Source: G963662605 sp963662605
GTDB lineage: Bacteria; Bacteroidota; Ignavibacteria; Ignavibacteriales; Ignavibacteriaceae
Length of the DNA stretch: 64,000 bases
Assembly: GCA_963662605.1 (NCBI GenBank)
Contig: OY759785.1
Coordinates: 1,302,001-1,366,000 of the forward strand
Direction of reading: 5' to 3'
Part shown: positions 54,829 through 63,846 of the stretch, one piece after another
How the letters are laid out: every line of letters starts with the position of its first letter
How positions within the stretch are numbered: position 1 is the stretch's first letter
Program-made: the position numbers and the translations under genes
Notes under the pieces: model-generated
The model's input: the letters and a program-made list of their open reading frames with translations, nothing else
What the model was told of the DNA's origin: nothing
Database searches by the model: none

Positions 54829-55610
54829 AAGAAGTAAAAGCTTTAGTCGTAACCGGATTCGGTATCAATTGTGAAGAAGAGACGGCGGCTGCGTTTCGTG
54901 CGGCAGGTGCAGAGGCTGAGATTGTCTTTCTGAATGAAATATTTTTCGGCGAGAAAAATATTCATGAGTATGATATCCTCGCGTTTCCCGGCGGATTCAG
55001 TTTTGGTGATGACCTCGGTTCGGGAAAGGTGCTTGCAAATAAGATACGATATAAAAAACTTCCGGGCGGAACATCACTCCTTGATGAGCTGAAAATGTTT
55101 TTGCAGGAAGGCAAGTTCATCATCGGCATTTGTAATGGATTCCAGGTGCTTGTCCGGCTTGGATTCTTACCCAATACTTCCGGCGCTTTTACACAGGAAG
55201 CAACTCTGGCTCATAATGTTGGTGGAAGATTTATCAACGACTGGTGCAAACTGGATGTCAATAATACCGGCTCACCATTTTTACACGACATGCAAAAAAT
55301 TGAATTACCTATCAGGCATGGTGAAGGACGTTTGATTTTTAAGGATGAAGTTGTCCGGCAACAAGTAATTGATAAAAAGCTGCATTGTATTCTCTACGAA
55401 GATAATCCGAACGGTTCGGATTTGGATTGTGCGGGACTTACGGATCCGTCGCTTCAGGTGTTTGGACTTATGCCGCATCCTGAAGCTTTCTTTACTCCGC
55501 AGAATCACCCCAACTGGGGCTCACAGAAGATTACAGATGAACAAACGGGTTTGAAGATATTTAACAACATTGTAAACTATATTATTGCAAGAAAGGAGAA
55601 GCAGTCATGA
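54825..55610 (+). CDS. purQ: Phosphoribosylformylglycinamidine synthase glutaminase subunit PurQ
   Basis: 261 residues. Start at the ATG at 54825, which overlaps the purL stop by 4 nt; the frame extends to 54795 only within purL. Class I glutaminase: VTGFGINCEEE, FPGGFSFGDDLGSGKV, the nucleophile Cys in IIGICNGFQVLVRLG, and the C-terminal LMPHPEAF with the catalytic His-Glu. Supplies ammonia from glutamine to PurL. A little longer than the ~225-residue PurQ of Bacillus, closer in size to archaeal and FCB forms. Confidence 0.94.
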   Translation: MKEVKALVVTGFGINCEEETAAAFRAAGAEAEIVFLNEIFFGEKNIHEYDILAFPGGFSFGDDLGSGKVLANKIRYKKLPGGTSLLDELKMFLQEGKFIIGICNGFQVLVRLGFLPNTSGAFTQEATLAHNVGGRFINDWCKLDVNNTGSPFLHDMQKIELPIRHGEGRLIFKDEVVRQQVIDKKLHCILYEDNPNGSDLDCAGLTDPSLQVFGLMPHPEAFFTPQNHPNWGSQKITDEQTGLKIFNNIVNYIIARKEKQS

Positions 55611-56998
55611 ACTGTTTTTCGGGATTTTCATCACCACAGTTGATAAGGACGCACAAGGGCAAGGTCAGAGACAGCTATTCCTTGGGTTGGGGTCAGCGTT
55701 TGATCGCGGTAACCGACAGAATATCTGCTTTTGATAGTGTGCTTGATTCCTTAATTCCAGCTAAGGGAGTAGTGCTCAATAAGATTACAAATTTTTGGTT
55801 CAAGGAAACGGCTCACATTATTAAAAACCACTTCATTAAAGAAATTGATCCAGATATTACTCTTGTTCATGAAGTGATACCGATTAAAGTTGAAATGGTT
55901 ATTCGCGGATATTTGACCGGCTCCATGTGGCGCTATTATAGCGAAGGGAAAAGAACGTTTTCCGGAGTGCAGGTTCCGGACGGATTGACAAAGAACCAAA
56001 AATTTCCGGTTCCGATTCTTACACCGACAACGAAAGAAGATTCGGACAGAGAAATCACTCCCGAAGAAATTGTCGCGAGTGGATTGACTGATGAGAAAAC
56101 GCTGACAACCATGATGGATGCTGCCCGCGCGTTATATGATTTCGGAAGTAGGTACCTGGAGAAAAAGGGAATCATTCTGGTTGATACAAAATATGAGTTC
56201 GGAAGTAAAGACGGCAGCGTGATACTGATTGATGAGATTCACACTCCCGATTCATCGCGCTTCTGGAAGTCCGAAAATTATGCGCAATCACCTGAAAATG
56301 CAGAACAGATAGATAAAGAGTTTGTCCGCCAATGGCTTATTGCAAATAAAAAAGACGGCAAATATCCGACGAGTCTTCCGCACGATGTTATTGCGGAAAC
56401 AACGAAACGTTACATCGAGATATATGAAGCAGTTACCGGAGAAAAATGGAATCTCGATCTCAAGGCGGATATTACAAATCGCGTATATACAAATCTTGTT
56501 CGAAACAACATCATAAAGCCGGGGTATGTTGCGATTGTTATGGGTTCAGTTTCAGATGAAGAACATGCGAAAAAAATTGCGGCATATCTGGAGCCATTTC
56601 AGATAAAAGTTGAAGTGCGTGTTGTATCGGCTCATAAAAACGGCGAGGATATTGCAACGCTGGCAGATGAGTATAACAACTCACTTGAAAAGGGAGTTGT
56701 TATTGCAGTAGCCGGACGCTCAAACGGTCTGGGCGGTGCATTGGCAGCTAATCTTAACATTCCTGTTATTAATTGTCCGCCTTTCAAAGATAATGTGGAC
56801 ATGATGGTCAATATCAATTCGTCATTGATGATGCCGGGAAATACTCCGGCGATGACCGTTATTCATCCTGATAATGCCGCGATGGCAGCATTGCGTTGTT
56901 TGAACATCAATGCGATTCGTTCAGAAATTACTGCCGGAATAGCGAAGCAGAAGAAGAGTCTCAGAGAAGCTGACAAAAAAATGAGAAGTGCGTTATAA
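55607..56998 (+). CDS. purCE: Bifunctional SAICAR synthetase-AIR carboxylase (PurC-PurE fusion)
   Basis: 463 residues, overlapping purQ by 4 nt, with AAGGAG before the start. Residues ~1-298 are PurC: THKGKVRDSY, AVTDRISAFDSV, VEMVIRGYLTGSMWRYY, VDTKYEFG and DEIHTPDSSRFW. Residues ~303-463 are PurE: IVMGSVSDEEHAKKI, VVSAHKNGED, AVAGRSNGLGGALAAN and VINCPPF. The AGRSNGLG segment is that of class II PurE (direct CO2-using AIR carboxylase, as in animals) rather than the class I mutase, consistent with the absence of purK. Domain order equals that of animal PAICS. Performs two non-consecutive-in-gene but consecutive-in-pathway steps from AIR to SAICAR. Confidence 0.92.
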   Translation: MNCFSGFSSPQLIRTHKGKVRDSYSLGWGQRLIAVTDRISAFDSVLDSLIPAKGVVLNKITNFWFKETAHIIKNHFIKEIDPDITLVHEVIPIKVEMVIRGYLTGSMWRYYSEGKRTFSGVQVPDGLTKNQKFPVPILTPTTKEDSDREITPEEIVASGLTDEKTLTTMMDAARALYDFGSRYLEKKGIILVDTKYEFGSKDGSVILIDEIHTPDSSRFWKSENYAQSPENAEQIDKEFVRQWLIANKKDGKYPTSLPHDVIAETTKRYIEIYEAVTGEKWNLDLKADITNRVYTNLVRNNIIKPGYVAIVMGSVSDEEHAKKIAAYLEPFQIKVEVRVVSAHKNGEDIATLADEYNNSLEKGVVIAVAGRSNGLGGALAANLNIPVINCPPFKDNVDMMVNINSSLMMPGNTPAMTVIHPDNAAMAALRCLNINAIRSEITAGIAKQKKSLREADKKMRSAL

Positions 56999-58257
56999 TG
57001 GGAAAAATAAATGTAGTAGTTCTTGGTTCAGGCGGGCGTGAACATGCTCTTTCCTGGAAATTATCCCAATCTCCGTTAGCGGGGACAGTGTACACCATTC
57101 CCGGAAATGCCGGAATACCGAATAGTGTAAATATTCCGATTGGACAATTCTCGGAGATACAGACATTTTGTGAAAAGAACGAAGCGAGCCTGATTGTTGT
57201 GGGTCCCGAGGCAGCACTTTCGCAGGGCATTGCAGATTTCTTTGCAGGTACCGGCATCAAAGTGTGTGGCCCGGATAAATTTGCTGCTCAACTTGAAAGC
57301 TCAAAAATATTCTCCAAGGAATTCATGGTCAGAAACGGTGTGCAGACGCCACTGTATCGGAAACTGACACCGCCGTATACTGAGCAGGATCTGTATGATG
57401 CGCTTGCTCCATTCGGTGATAAGGTGGTAATCAAATTCGACGGCCTTGCAGCAGGTAAGGGAGTCTTTGTTTGTCATAGTAAAACAGATGTAGTCAATGC
57501 ACTAAAGGATATTCACGACTACTACGGTGCTTTTGCTCCACTGGTTATTGAGCAACTGTTAGTCGGTCCCGAGCTTTCCATAATCGGTTTGACGGATGGA
57601 AAAAATATTCGCTTGTTTCCTGTTTCGCAGGATCACAAACGCGTGCTTGATGGTGATGCGGGCCTGAACACCGGTGGCATGGGTGCATACACACCGGTGA
57701 AAGTCTGTACCGATGATATTTATCAAAAAATAGTTTCAACAATCGTCGAACCTACAATGCGGGGACTCCAAAAAGAAAATATAGCATATAACGGATTTCT
57801 ATACTTTGGAATTCTGCTCGAATTGGAAGAGCCGTACCTCCTTGAGTACAACGCCCGTCTGGGCGATCCTGAAACGGAGGTAATTCTTCCTGCATTAGAA
57901 ACCGACTTGCTTGAAGCAATTCTGCTGTCGCTGGATGGCAGACTATCACAGGTTGACTTCGTATTCAACGATCAACAGTTTGTTGATGTGGTACTTTGCA
58001 GCGGAGGTTACCCCGGGAAATACGACACAGGTAAGGAAATTAGCGGTCTGGACAAAGTATCTGATGATGTAATTGTGTTCCATTCCGCGACGATAAGGAA
58101 AGGCGATGCGCTTGTGACTAATGGCGGTCGTGTTCTTAATGTTGTCGGAAAAGGAAAAAGCTTTTTTGAAGCAAAAGAGGCTGCCTATAGGGCTTGCGGA
58201 AAAATATCTTTTGACGGCATGTATTATCGGCGCGACATCGGGGCTAAGAATCTATGA
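56998..58257 (+). CDS. purD: Phosphoribosylamine-glycine ligase PurD
   Basis: 419 residues, standard length. ATP-grasp enzyme: VLGSGGREHALSWKLSQSP, VGPEAALSQGIADFF, VVIKFDGLAAGKGV, GPELSIIGLTDG, DHKRVLDGDAGLNTGGMGAY and LEYNARLGDPETEVILP. Makes GAR from phosphoribosylamine and glycine. The ATG overlaps the purCE stop by one base (TAATG), and the stop overlaps purN by 4 nt. Confidence 0.97.
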   Translation: MGKINVVVLGSGGREHALSWKLSQSPLAGTVYTIPGNAGIPNSVNIPIGQFSEIQTFCEKNEASLIVVGPEAALSQGIADFFAGTGIKVCGPDKFAAQLESSKIFSKEFMVRNGVQTPLYRKLTPPYTEQDLYDALAPFGDKVVIKFDGLAAGKGVFVCHSKTDVVNALKDIHDYYGAFAPLVIEQLLVGPELSIIGLTDGKNIRLFPVSQDHKRVLDGDAGLNTGGMGAYTPVKVCTDDIYQKIVSTIVEPTMRGLQKENIAYNGFLYFGILLELEEPYLLEYNARLGDPETEVILPALETDLLEAILLSLDGRLSQVDFVFNDQQFVDVVLCSGGYPGKYDTGKEISGLDKVSDDVIVFHSATIRKGDALVTNGGRVLNVVGKGKSFFEAKEAAYRACGKISFDGMYYRRDIGAKNL

Positions 58258-58847
58258 GCAAAGTACAAACCGCAATAATTATTTCCGGCAGAGGAAGCAA
58301 TATGGAGGCGATAATCAGGAGTTCTCTTGAAGAGGACTTGGGAGAAGTATGCCATATTGCTCTTGTTGTAGCCAATAAACCTGCAGCAGGTGGAATACAA
58401 ATTGCGCAAAGTTATAATGTTCCCGTTAAAGTGATTGAATCCAAAGGTATAGGCAGGGAAGAATTTGAAAAAGCGGTTTGCGATTTGATGGCTGAAAGGG
58501 GAATCGAGTTAATATGCCTCGCTGGTTTTGAACGCATCTTATCGCCCTATATCATCTCAAGATATGCAGGTCGAATAGTAAATATTCATCCTGCCGACAC
58601 AAATGAATTTAAGGGTCTGCATGGTTACGAGTGGGCATTCAATAGCGGGAAGAAGCAAACGAAAGTCACTGTCCATTTTGTTGATGAAGGCGTTGACACA
58701 GGTTCAATTATTAAACAGCGCGCGGTTGATTTAACCGACTGTGCAACATTAGAAGAAGTCGAGCGAAAAGGGCTTGCAATAGAGCATCAGCTTTATCCTG
58801 AGGCATTGACGAAAGTGTGCAGTGCTATGTTAAGAAAATTTAGTTAG
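58254..58847 (+). CDS. purN: Phosphoribosylglycinamide formyltransferase PurN
   Basis: 197 residues. 10-formyl-THF-dependent GAR transformylase: IIISGRGSNMEAII (phosphate loop), LICLAGFERILS, the catalytic set in IVNIHPADT and VDEGVDTGSIIKQ. In place of the common HPSLLP the sequence is HPADTNEFKG, so the folate-side loop differs from E. coli PurN and belongs to a variant subfamily. Overlaps purD by 4 nt; purF follows after 11 nt. Confidence 0.92.
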   Translation: MSKVQTAIIISGRGSNMEAIIRSSLEEDLGEVCHIALVVANKPAAGGIQIAQSYNVPVKVIESKGIGREEFEKAVCDLMAERGIELICLAGFERILSPYIISRYAGRIVNIHPADTNEFKGLHGYEWAFNSGKKQTKVTVHFVDEGVDTGSIIKQRAVDLTDCATLEEVERKGLAIEHQLYPEALTKVCSAMLRKFS

Positions 58848-58858
58848 AGAGAGTTTTT

Positions 58859-60283
58859 ATGTGCGGTATTATCGGATTAATGAGTAAACACCCAATTATT
58901 GAAGATTTGTTGTTCGGTTTGACAACACTTCAACACAGAGGTCAAACCGCGTGCGGACTTGTAACGCTTGATGATGTGTTTCATTGCATCAAGGGTTTAG
59001 GAGTCATTTCGCAGGTGTTTAATAACGAAAATCTCGCAACTCTTACAGGAAACGTCGGATTGGGTCATGTGCGGTATGCAACGCAGGGCTCATCGGATTT
59101 AATTAATGCACAGCCGCTGACTGTGAATTTCCCGTTCGGTATTGCCATGATACACAATGGAAATATTGTGAACTTCAATGACGTTCGACGTTCATTGTAT
59201 GAAGAAAACCATGTGCTGATTGAAACGACGAATGATTTGGAGCTGCTGCTAAATTCCTTTGCCGCTGAACTTATCAAGAAAGATCTGAACAACATCGGGG
59301 CGGACGATTTGTTTGATGCCGTTACTTCTATTCAGAATAAGTTATTGGGCGGGTATGCGGTTATCACAACAATTGCAAAGCATGGACTGCTCGCGTTTGT
59401 TGACCCGAACGGACTACGCCCTCTTGTATTAGGCAAAAAGAAAACGGACGATGGCTATATCTACGGCTTTGCATCCGAATCGAGCACCTTTGATTATCTT
59501 GGTTATGAAGTAATTGATTCGTTGAAGCCGGGTGAGGCTGTGTTTGTTGATTTCGAAAATAATCTTCACCGGCAAATATGTGTAAGCAAAAAAAAATCAT
59601 TCTGCATTTTCGAATGGATATATTTTTCGAGAGAAGACTCCTTTGTCCAGAACCGCCTGGTAGCTGATGAAAGAATGCAAATGGGCAGACTGCTTGCAAA
59701 GAAAATGAAAGAACTTGGTTTGGAGCCGGACATTGTAATTGACATTCCGACTTCTGCTTATTTCTTTGCCAACGCATTAGCAGAAGAGTTGAAAGTGCCT
59801 TACAGGAGGGGCTTGGCAAAAAACAATCATATCGGCAGGAGTTTTATCCTTTCCACCCAAAAGGAACGCGAAACAACGGCCCGGTTGAAGCTGAATCCTA
59901 TCCGCGGCATAGTACAGGGCAAGAAGGTCGCGATAGTTGATGACTCAATTGTCCGCGGAACAACTTCAAAGCACATCGTAAGTTTACTCCGGAAGGCAGG
60001 TGCGAAAGAGATTTATTTTGTGTCCGCTGCACCCCCAATAATTTACCAATGTATGTACGGAATTGATATGGCGATCAAAGATGAATTGATAGGCCGGCGG
60101 CCATTGCAGGAAATTCAGGAATACCTCGGTGTTGATGCGTTGATATATCAATCGCTCGATGATCTGAAGTCGCTTTACAAAGATGAAGGATTGTGTTACG
60201 CGTGCTTCGATGGTAAGTATCCGGTTGAGGATTCGGGGAATTTTCTCAACGAGATTGAAAACGAACGTAAGCAGAATTGTTAG
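58859..60283 (+). CDS. purF: Amidophosphoribosyltransferase PurF
   Basis: 474 residues. Begins Met-Cys-Gly (MCGIIGLM), so the catalytic Cys is exposed by Met removal without a propeptide. The glutaminase domain has TLQHRGQTACGL, GHVRYATQGSSDL and AMIHNGNIVNF. The phosphoribosyltransferase domain has DIPTSAYFFANALAEEL, GRSFILSTQKERE (FI-loop) and the PRPP motif VDDSIVRGTTSK. C-terminal CYACFDGKYP. First committed step of purine synthesis, placed last in the rightward run. RBS AGAGAG before the ATG. Confidence 0.96.
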   Translation: MCGIIGLMSKHPIIEDLLFGLTTLQHRGQTACGLVTLDDVFHCIKGLGVISQVFNNENLATLTGNVGLGHVRYATQGSSDLINAQPLTVNFPFGIAMIHNGNIVNFNDVRRSLYEENHVLIETTNDLELLLNSFAAELIKKDLNNIGADDLFDAVTSIQNKLLGGYAVITTIAKHGLLAFVDPNGLRPLVLGKKKTDDGYIYGFASESSTFDYLGYEVIDSLKPGEAVFVDFENNLHRQICVSKKKSFCIFEWIYFSREDSFVQNRLVADERMQMGRLLAKKMKELGLEPDIVIDIPTSAYFFANALAEELKVPYRRGLAKNNHIGRSFILSTQKERETTARLKLNPIRGIVQGKKVAIVDDSIVRGTTSKHIVSLLRKAGAKEIYFVSAAPPIIYQCMYGIDMAIKDELIGRRPLQEIQEYLGVDALIYQSLDDLKSLYKDEGLCYACFDGKYPVEDSGNFLNEIENERKQNC

Positions 60284-60340
60284 CTGATTGTCTATTTCGG
60301 AATACAACAAAAGTGAATCGAATATTGAAACCGTAACTCA

Positions 60341-60480
60341 TCATTAACACGGTGCTTTAGCGCCGTGATGGTGATGCTGCATACAAAGCGACTTTAGTCC
60401 AATAACAATTAATATATTGGGCTAAAGCCCAAGAATATAGGAGGGGGTCGGTTCACGGCGCTAAAGCACCGTGTTAATGA
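60341..60480. repeat. Element with perfect 27-bp inverted arms between purF and guaA
   Basis: The left arm (60341-60367) begins TCATTAACACGGTGC and the right arm (60454-60480) is its exact reverse complement, ending GCACCGTGTTAATGA. Inside lies a second imperfect pair, CTTTAGTCCAATA / TATTGGGCTAAAG. The nested hairpins resemble REP/MITE-type elements. It lies between the convergent purF and guaA genes and could also stall transcription from both sides. Confidence 0.8.
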
Positions 60481-60556
60481 TAATCGCAGAGGCTAATGCA
60501 TTACGTGCTTAATTATTTCAACTCAAGGTATGCTCATGTGTTGAGCGTGACTATTC

Positions 60557-62350
60557 TTATTCCCACTCAATTGTTCCCGGAGGTTTTGTCGTAACATCAT
60601 AAAAGATGTTACCGGTGCCGGGGAGTGCTTTTATCTGCTTGATGATTTTCTTTAATAACTTCAAATCCATTTCATACACATCCGCGGTCATAGCATCGGT
60701 CGAGCATATCGGGCGAAGGACAAAACATTCGTTTCCGTCATTATCAAATAATGGAAGCGATACCACTGGAAGCTGCCAGATTTCTTTTATATCACCTGTT
60801 AATTTTTGTACAATATCATCAACCTGCTGAAGCAACTCTATGCGTCTATGTATAATATGCGATTTGTGAAGTTTGGGCATTGCACCTAATGGTTCAGCGG
60901 ATACAACAACACGATTCACACTTTCCACGGAATTAATTATCTCAGCAGCACAACGGGAGATTTCCTTCCAGTTGAATTTCTTACCGGCGTCTCTCCATAA
61001 AACCACCGGGTGCTTATATGTCCGGTAGTCGCCCTGAACGCCGACACTCTTAACCGACAGGATATTTGCATGAAGTGAAAATGAGGCGGCGATTTTTTTT
61101 ACTTTTACGAGTTCTGATTTTTCGATAGCGTACGTTGTTTGATTCGAACAAAGGAGTCTGACTGCAAGGCCGGGACCCGGAAATGGCCGTCTCCAAACGA
61201 GATGTTCGGGTAACTTTAAAAATGTACCTATTGCGCGTACTTCATCTTTGTAAAGTTCTTTCAGCGGTTCAATCACTCTGCCTTGTTCCATCAAGTCCCG
61301 GATTTCTTTAACACGGTTGTGGTGCGTTTTTATGGTGCCGGAACTTTTTGTACCGCCGCTTTCAATAGTATCCGGATAAATTGTGCCCTGTATCAGCATC
61401 CAGTTTTTATTCTTCTTATTCAGTCCATGCAGTTGTCCCCGGATAATATCCACAAATATTTTGCCGATTATCTTTCGTTTTTCTTCGGGATCAACAATGC
61501 CTTTAACAGCGGACACGAACACTTCTGCCGCATTGATGAGTTTCAGGTTTTGGAATCCAAGTGAGCGTAAGTACTCCATGACTTCTTCGGATTCATTCAA
61601 CCGCATGAAACCGGTATCAATGTGCAAAGCCTCAATATTTTCACCGCCCAATACTTTCGCAGCTAACGCAAATGCGACAAGGGAGTCAACACCACCGGAG
61701 ATGAAAAGATATAATTTTTTACCGCGTGCGGCGGCTTTTAGTTCATCGGCAATTGAGTTATAATATGATTGCACATTCCAGTTGCGTTTTTCCGTACACA
61801 CGCTTACGAAATTTTCCAGAATTGTTTTTCCATAAACAGAATGTTCAACTTCGGGATGAAATTGAACTCCGAAAATCTTTTTCGTTTTATGTTGATAGGC
61901 GGCTATTTTGGTCGCTGCTGTTGAAGCGGTGACCAGAAAATCATCCGGCAATGCGGTAACCGAGTCGCCGTGACTCATCCAGACCTGTTGTTCCGTTTTT
62001 GTCGCAGAAAAAAGAAAGGAGCGGAGAGCTTTTACGTGCAGACCCGTATTCCCGAACTCGCGACTGATACCGGCTTCTACTGTTCCGCCCATGAGCTTTG
62101 CAATAAGGTGGTGTCCGTAACAGATACCGAGAATGGGCACGCGTATTTTTTTGATATTGGTGCCAGTGGTCAATAAGTCTTTATCGTTGACTGACTGAGG
62201 GCCGCCCGAAAAAATGACTCCAACCGTATCTTTTTTTATAAGTAGGTCTTCCGGGTCACAAATTTCACTGTATACACCGATTTCACGTATGCGTCGGGCA
62301 ATGAGGTGTGTATATTGTCCGCCAAAATCAACTATTACAATTTTTTCCAT
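60557..62350 (-). CDS. guaA: GMP synthase (glutamine-hydrolysing), long form
   Basis: 597 residues, ~70 longer than the usual ~525 bacterial enzyme. The glutaminase domain (~1-190) has GVIFSGGPQSV, the nucleophile Cys77 in GICYGHH and VQFHPEVEHS. The ATP-pyrophosphatase domain has SGGVDSLVAF (~218-224) and IDTGFMR. The C-terminal domain contains PFPGPGLAVRLLC, an inserted stretch (~405-440), then VKSVGVQGDYRTYKHP and ends KPPGTIEWE. The insertion and the VGVQGDYRTY wording resemble the eukaryotic-type dimerisation region. Converts XMP to GMP. It follows guaB with only 2 bp between stop and start, forming a leftward guaBA operon. Confidence 0.95.
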   Translation of the reverse strand: MEKIVIVDFGGQYTHLIARRIREIGVYSEICDPEDLLIKKDTVGVIFSGGPQSVNDKDLLTTGTNIKKIRVPILGICYGHHLIAKLMGGTVEAGISREFGNTGLHVKALRSFLFSATKTEQQVWMSHGDSVTALPDDFLVTASTAATKIAAYQHKTKKIFGVQFHPEVEHSVYGKTILENFVSVCTEKRNWNVQSYYNSIADELKAAARGKKLYLFISGGVDSLVAFALAAKVLGGENIEALHIDTGFMRLNESEEVMEYLRSLGFQNLKLINAAEVFVSAVKGIVDPEEKRKIIGKIFVDIIRGQLHGLNKKNKNWMLIQGTIYPDTIESGGTKSSGTIKTHHNRVKEIRDLMEQGRVIEPLKELYKDEVRAIGTFLKLPEHLVWRRPFPGPGLAVRLLCSNQTTYAIEKSELVKVKKIAASFSLHANILSVKSVGVQGDYRTYKHPVVLWRDAGKKFNWKEISRCAAEIINSVESVNRVVVSAEPLGAMPKLHKSHIIHRRIELLQQVDDIVQKLTGDIKEIWQLPVVSLPLFDNDGNECFVLRPICSTDAMTADVYEMDLKLLKKIIKQIKALPGTGNIFYDVTTKPPGTIEWE

Positions 62351-62352
62351 AA

Positions 62353-63846
62353 TCAGTATAAATCATTATCTCCGATATATTCACTATTATCCGGGATGAA
62401 TATGTCATGTACTTTTCCTTCACGTATGGAAAGAGAAGAAACAACTTCAAGCTCGGCATTTTTATGCAGTTCACTAATTGTTGCCACGCCGCAGGTTGAC
62501 ATGGTTGATGTTATCTTTGAAAGCGTGATCTCCATATTGTCTTTCAACCTGCCAGCATACTCAACAAAACCCTCAACGCCTTCAATAAATTGTGACTGGT
62601 TATATCTCTGCTGTTTCCAATCCCGCGCCCTGTTCGAACCTTCGCCCCAGTAAGGTTTCATGATGCGCCTGTTGATGGTGACTTTTTCCGTCGGAGCTTC
62701 TTCCATGCGTGCGAAATAACGCCCCATCATAACGGAATCCGCACCAAGAGCGAGTGCAACAGCGATGTCTTTTGAATTGCCGATTCCACCGTCTGCGATT
62801 ATTGGTATATACTTTCCGGATTGGGAATAATACAAATCGCGTTGTGCTGCTGTTTTTATAATGGCAGTAGCAAGGCCTCTGCCGGTTCCTTTTTGTTCCT
62901 GAGTGATGCAGATCGAGCCGCTGCCCATGCCGACTTTAATTGCTGCAGCGCCATTGTCTACAAGGTATTGAAACCCTTCCGCGGTCACGATGTTACCGCC
63001 GATTATAGGGATTTCGGGAAAGTTGCTTGTACACCACTTCAATGTTTCTTGCTGAAAAGTAGTATATCCATCTGATGAGTCAATACTTACAACATCCACA
63101 CCTGCTTCAACAAGAGCCGGAAGCCTTTCCTGATAATCATGGGTATTAATCGCAGCAGCGGTAAGCAGTCGTTTTTTATTGTCAACTACTTGCTGGGGAT
63201 TGTCAAGGTGGTCGCGAATATCTTTTCTAAAAACAAGGTAGAGGAGTTTATCGTTTTCATCAAGGACGGGGAGTACCGGCTGATGACTTTCCATTAACAC
63301 CGCGTTCGCCTGTTTCAAGTTGTTTGCGTGTGTTGAGGTAACGATATCTTTCCGGTGAATCATTCTTTCGCTCACCGTCATGTTTCCATGTGGTTTAATA
63401 TCGTAATCGTCCTTTCCGATTAGGCCGATGAATACTCCGCTTTTATCAACAACCGGAAACGTGTTGTACCCTGTCTTAAGGCGGAGCTTATGAAAGTCTG
63501 AAAGCAAAACATCCGGATAAATCGTCTTAGGTTTTACAAATCCGGCTTTATGTTGTTTTATCTCCGCAATCATTGCGGCTTGTTCGGATATAGGCTGTGA
63601 GCAGAATATGAATGAGACTCCACCGGCCTTGGCAAGTTCAATTGCCATTTTTACTCCTGATACTGCCTGCATTGCTGCGGATACAATCGGAATGTTTATC
63701 GTTGTAGTTTTACCGGTAAGGGGATTGAAAGCTAATTGAGTTTGCAATGATATTGCATTAGTCTTAGTCAGACTTGTAGTCAGCTGCGGAAGCAGCCGGA
63801 ATTCCATAAGAGTGCGGGATGGTTCGGAAATAATTTTTCGCGGCAT
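62353..63846 (-). CDS. guaB: IMP dehydrogenase
   Basis: 497 residues. (beta/alpha)8 barrel interrupted by a CBS pair (~95-215: PDVLLSDFHKLRLKTGYNTF ... HQPVLPVLDENDKLLYL). The catalytic Cys is in GSGSICITQEQKGTGRG (~313); other motifs are SIDSSDGYT, GNIVTAEGFQYLVDNGA, IADGGIGNSKDI, MMGRYFARMEEAPTEK and the mobile-flap Arg-Tyr in KQQRYNQ. SICITQ instead of the common SICTTR, and the RYFARxEExPT and LKDNxE wording, resemble the Tritrichomonas foetus type of IMPDH. Oxidises IMP to XMP, the step before guaA. First gene of the leftward guaBA pair; the AT-rich upstream 154 bp to the window edge should hold its promoter. Confidence 0.95.
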   Translation of the reverse strand: MPRKIISEPSRTLMEFRLLPQLTTSLTKTNAISLQTQLAFNPLTGKTTTINIPIVSAAMQAVSGVKMAIELAKAGGVSFIFCSQPISEQAAMIAEIKQHKAGFVKPKTIYPDVLLSDFHKLRLKTGYNTFPVVDKSGVFIGLIGKDDYDIKPHGNMTVSERMIHRKDIVTSTHANNLKQANAVLMESHQPVLPVLDENDKLLYLVFRKDIRDHLDNPQQVVDNKKRLLTAAAINTHDYQERLPALVEAGVDVVSIDSSDGYTTFQQETLKWCTSNFPEIPIIGGNIVTAEGFQYLVDNGAAAIKVGMGSGSICITQEQKGTGRGLATAIIKTAAQRDLYYSQSGKYIPIIADGGIGNSKDIAVALALGADSVMMGRYFARMEEAPTEKVTINRRIMKPYWGEGSNRARDWKQQRYNQSQFIEGVEGFVEYAGRLKDNMEITLSKITSTMSTCGVATISELHKNAELEVVSSLSIREGKVHDIFIPDNSEYIGDNDLY

